Part shown: piece by piece, positions 62,639 through 64,000 of the stretch | Numbering within the stretch: position 1 is the stretch's first letter | Layout of the letters: every line of letters starts with the position of its first letter | The notes under the pieces: generated by a model | The model's input: only the letters and a program-made list of their open reading frames with translations | The model's database searches: none | What the model was told of the DNA's origin: nothing | Position numbers and translations under genes: made by a program | Assembly (NCBI RefSeq): GCF_004368965.1 | Contig: NZ_SORO01000001.1 | Coordinates: 2,760,001 to 2,824,000, forward strand | Direction: 5' to 3' | Source of the DNA: Leptospira meyeri | GTDB taxonomy: Bacteria > Spirochaetota > Leptospiria > Leptospirales > Leptospiraceae | DNA length: 64,000 nt

Positions 62639-63049
62639 ATGACGCTTCGTGGTTTCATATGCTATTTTATTGCATTTGTTTTGTTATTTGTGATCGAGGT
62701 TTCGAATGTTTCAGGAAAATCCAATGTTTGTTTACCTCTTACAGAGGAAGAAAAAATAGAAAAACTATTAAAAAAAGTCGGAGTGCTCCAAGGGAGTTTC
62801 ATTCGAAATGGAGAATCACATACAGCAGAAGAAGCAGAGAAACACCTTAGATACAAATTGAAAGAAGCGAAAAATTCTTTCTTTGCACCTGACCCAAAGG
62901 AATGGACTGCCAAATTATTCATCGAAAAAATTGCTTCTAAATCGTTTCTTTCGGGGACTCCTTACCAAATTAAATTTGCAGATGGAAAAGAAATCAAATC
63001 AGCAGACTGGTTATCTGCAGAATTAAAGAAAATTGAGTCCTGTTTATAA
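62639..63049 (+). CDS. DUF5329 family exported protein
   Basis: This 136-residue protein has a signal peptide (FICYFIAFVLLFVIEVSNVSG) and the DUF5329 domain, with the hallmark phrases KIEKLLKKVGVLQGSFIRNGESHTAEEA and HLRYKLKEAK, then GTPYQIKFADGKEI. The domain is periplasmic and its role is unknown. A GAGGGAGAG ribosome binding site precedes it. It is controlled together with the divergent TetR gene through the paired palindromes and ends at a hairpin terminator. Confidence 0.85.
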   Translation: MTLRGFICYFIAFVLLFVIEVSNVSGKSNVCLPLTEEEKIEKLLKKVGVLQGSFIRNGESHTAEEAEKHLRYKLKEAKNSFFAPDPKEWTAKLFIEKIASKSFLSGTPYQIKFADGKEIKSADWLSAELKKIESCL

Positions 63050-63050
63050 T

Positions 63051-63079
63051 AAAATGGAGATTTTTATCTCTTCCATTTT
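63051..63079. terminator. Bidirectional terminator between convergent genes
   Basis: AAAATGGAGAT (63051-63061) pairs with ATCTC-TTC-CATTTT (63066-63079), with a three-base bulge and a TTTT loop, and has A and T runs on the two sides. It lies just after the DUF5329 stop (63049) and before the end of the convergent gene at 63097, so it can stop transcripts from both directions. Confidence 0.7.
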
Positions 63080-63096
63080 GAATAAAACTACACAGT

Positions 63097-64000
63097 TTAT
63101 TCTTCTGAAGTTTGAAATCCTAACTGTGACGGTGAGTCGCTTTCTGTTGTGAACACTTTGTCCATAAATCCTATTTTCCCAGTGCATAGTTCTTTCATCT
63201 GGTCTGTACGTTTGGATTCTGTTCCACCTAAGTTAGAAGAATAACGAATTCTATCAAAGATGCCATCGGGACGTATCCAAACATCGGCAATTTGATAATT
63301 ACCGGATCCTGTTCCCGTTGCGACGCTGCCACCAGAACTATAACGATCAATAGTATTCGGGACTCGAGATCTGTTTCGCCAAAACCCGGTAGAATCTAGT
63401 AAGGTTGGTGGTTCCTCAAAGTTAGGGACGTCACCACTAGAAGAGCCTAAAAAGGATATCCATTCTAAACTACCGTTCAAATTGTACTGAGCAAAAGCAT
63501 AATGTTGGGTGTCACTTTGGATTGGTTCTTTTATCACTGAACTCCATGATAAATTCGTTGTTAAAAGTTGTAAAATTGATGTTCCTGAGATTACGATTTG
63601 TCTACTATCTCCGTAAGTTGCACTTGTGTAACCATTATATACAAACATATCTCGGGTACCACTCAAGATGTTAAACTTCGTTATATACGGTAGCTGTGTG
63701 CCAGGATTAGGGTGAGTGGTTCCTTCCACACTTCCGTCGGTCGTTCCTGCTAAATATATGTATCCATTTGAGTAAGATACATTAAATCCAAAGTCATTCC
63801 CTGAACTTGTAATGTATTTTTGAAACAGTCCATTTCCGTAAGGATCGACACTTCCATATAATATGTCTGTATCACTTTCACCACCCAAAGATACATTTTG
63901 AACTGGCGGAAGTTCCGAAAATGGTGTGTGTCCAGAAGAACCTTCGTTAGATGCAAAAAAATGGAATCTGTCAAAATTGTCGACAGTTGTGACCAAGTAA
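63097..64000 (-). CDS. C-terminal part of a large SBBP/beta-propeller-like exported protein
   Basis: The frame is open to the window end, so the gene starts outside. Its visible 300 residues have short repeated beta units such as GNDFGFNVSYSNGYIYLAGTTDGS and HYAFAQYNLNGSLEWISFLG, the type of repeat seen in SBBP/NHL-like propellers of leptospiral surface or exported proteins. The C-terminus contains one Cys (MKELCTGKIGF). The function and the N-terminal signal are not visible. Confidence 0.75.
   Translation of the reverse strand, partial: YLVTTVDNFDRFHFFASNEGSSGHTPFSELPPVQNVSLGGESDTDILYGSVDPYGNGLFQKYITSSGNDFGFNVSYSNGYIYLAGTTDGSVEGTTHPNPGTQLPYITKFNILSGTRDMFVYNGYTSATYGDSRQIVISGTSILQLLTTNLSWSSVIKEPIQSDTQHYAFAQYNLNGSLEWISFLGSSSGDVPNFEEPPTLLDSTGFWRNRSRVPNTIDRYSSGGSVATGTGSGNYQIADVWIRPDGIFDRIRYSSNLGGTESKRTDQMKELCTGKIGFMDKVFTTESDSPSQLGFQTSEE

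Noticed and set aside
1..64000. CRISPR arrays, insertion sequences, prophage genes and rRNA/tRNA genes
   Set aside because: I looked for regularly spaced repeats, transposase or integrase motifs and tRNA-like folds and saw none.

Overview
The window is AT-rich DNA from a Gram-negative-type organism with many lipoproteins. It fits a Leptospira, most likely of the saprophytic (L. biflexa/L. meyeri-like) group. The pointers are numerous short lipoproteins with Leptospira-style lipoboxes, a LIC_13355-family lipoprotein, many PP2C/SpoIIE phosphatases and 7TMR-type sensors, and a complete TonB-dependent outer-membrane system. The genus is inferred from gene content; no rRNA or other marker is present.

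Layout. 1-1117: the N-terminal part of mreC and a membrane-anchored unknown protein. 1348-3112: a small Cys-rich lipoprotein, a DUF2071 protein and a VOC-fold protein. 3179-3270: a repeat element. 3303-8969: a minus-strand run (Zn-alcohol dehydrogenase, DUF4846, HEAT-like protein, LOG-family enzyme, exported protein, MFS carrier), then a Rossmann-fold oxidoreductase (9027-9854). 9941-11581: a zinc-ribbon/ankyrin protein. 11578-13676: a membrane protein plus ABA4-like protein, divergent from a TetR regulator, with a duplicated operator between them. 13651-17206: a partner-switching signalling cluster (two GHKL ATPases, a STAS-like protein, a membrane PP2C phosphatase) that also contains a small frameshifted gene. 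17488-19373: two lipoproteins behind a cobalamin riboswitch and its promoter. 19513-20840: an acyltransferase and a TetR regulator.

20901-27107: a possible inorganic-carbon or anion locus, with an SbtA-type permease, an alginate-export-type porin, a membrane-bound AraC regulator and a SulP transporter. 27156-27260: the remnant of a TPM-domain gene. 27318-32174: a TolC/MacA/MacB efflux operon ending in a TetR gene. 32234-36202: a copper-protein operon made of a cupredoxin/beta-helix lipoprotein, a PLDc_N protein, a two-domain multicopper oxidase and Sco. 36174-46668: a long minus-strand block (PP2C sensor, LytTR regulator, three small lipoproteins, TonB-dependent receptor, Cys-rich lipoprotein, ExbB, ExbD, TonB, LytS-type kinase) that looks like a self-contained regulated TonB uptake or signalling module. 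46761-49946: oxyR-ahpC-ahpF. 49932-52310: a hybrid histidine kinase. 52936-61827: alpha-2-macroglobulin, PBP1C and an LTA-synthase-like enzyme. 61824-63049: a TetR regulator divergent from a DUF5329 gene, with paired operators. 63097-64000: the C-terminal part of a beta-propeller-like protein that runs off the window.

No tRNA, rRNA, CRISPR array, IS element or prophage gene was seen. The least ordinary pieces are the riboswitch-controlled lipoproteins, the TonB module flanked by its own kinase and regulator, and the copper operon with the cupredoxin/beta-helix fusion.
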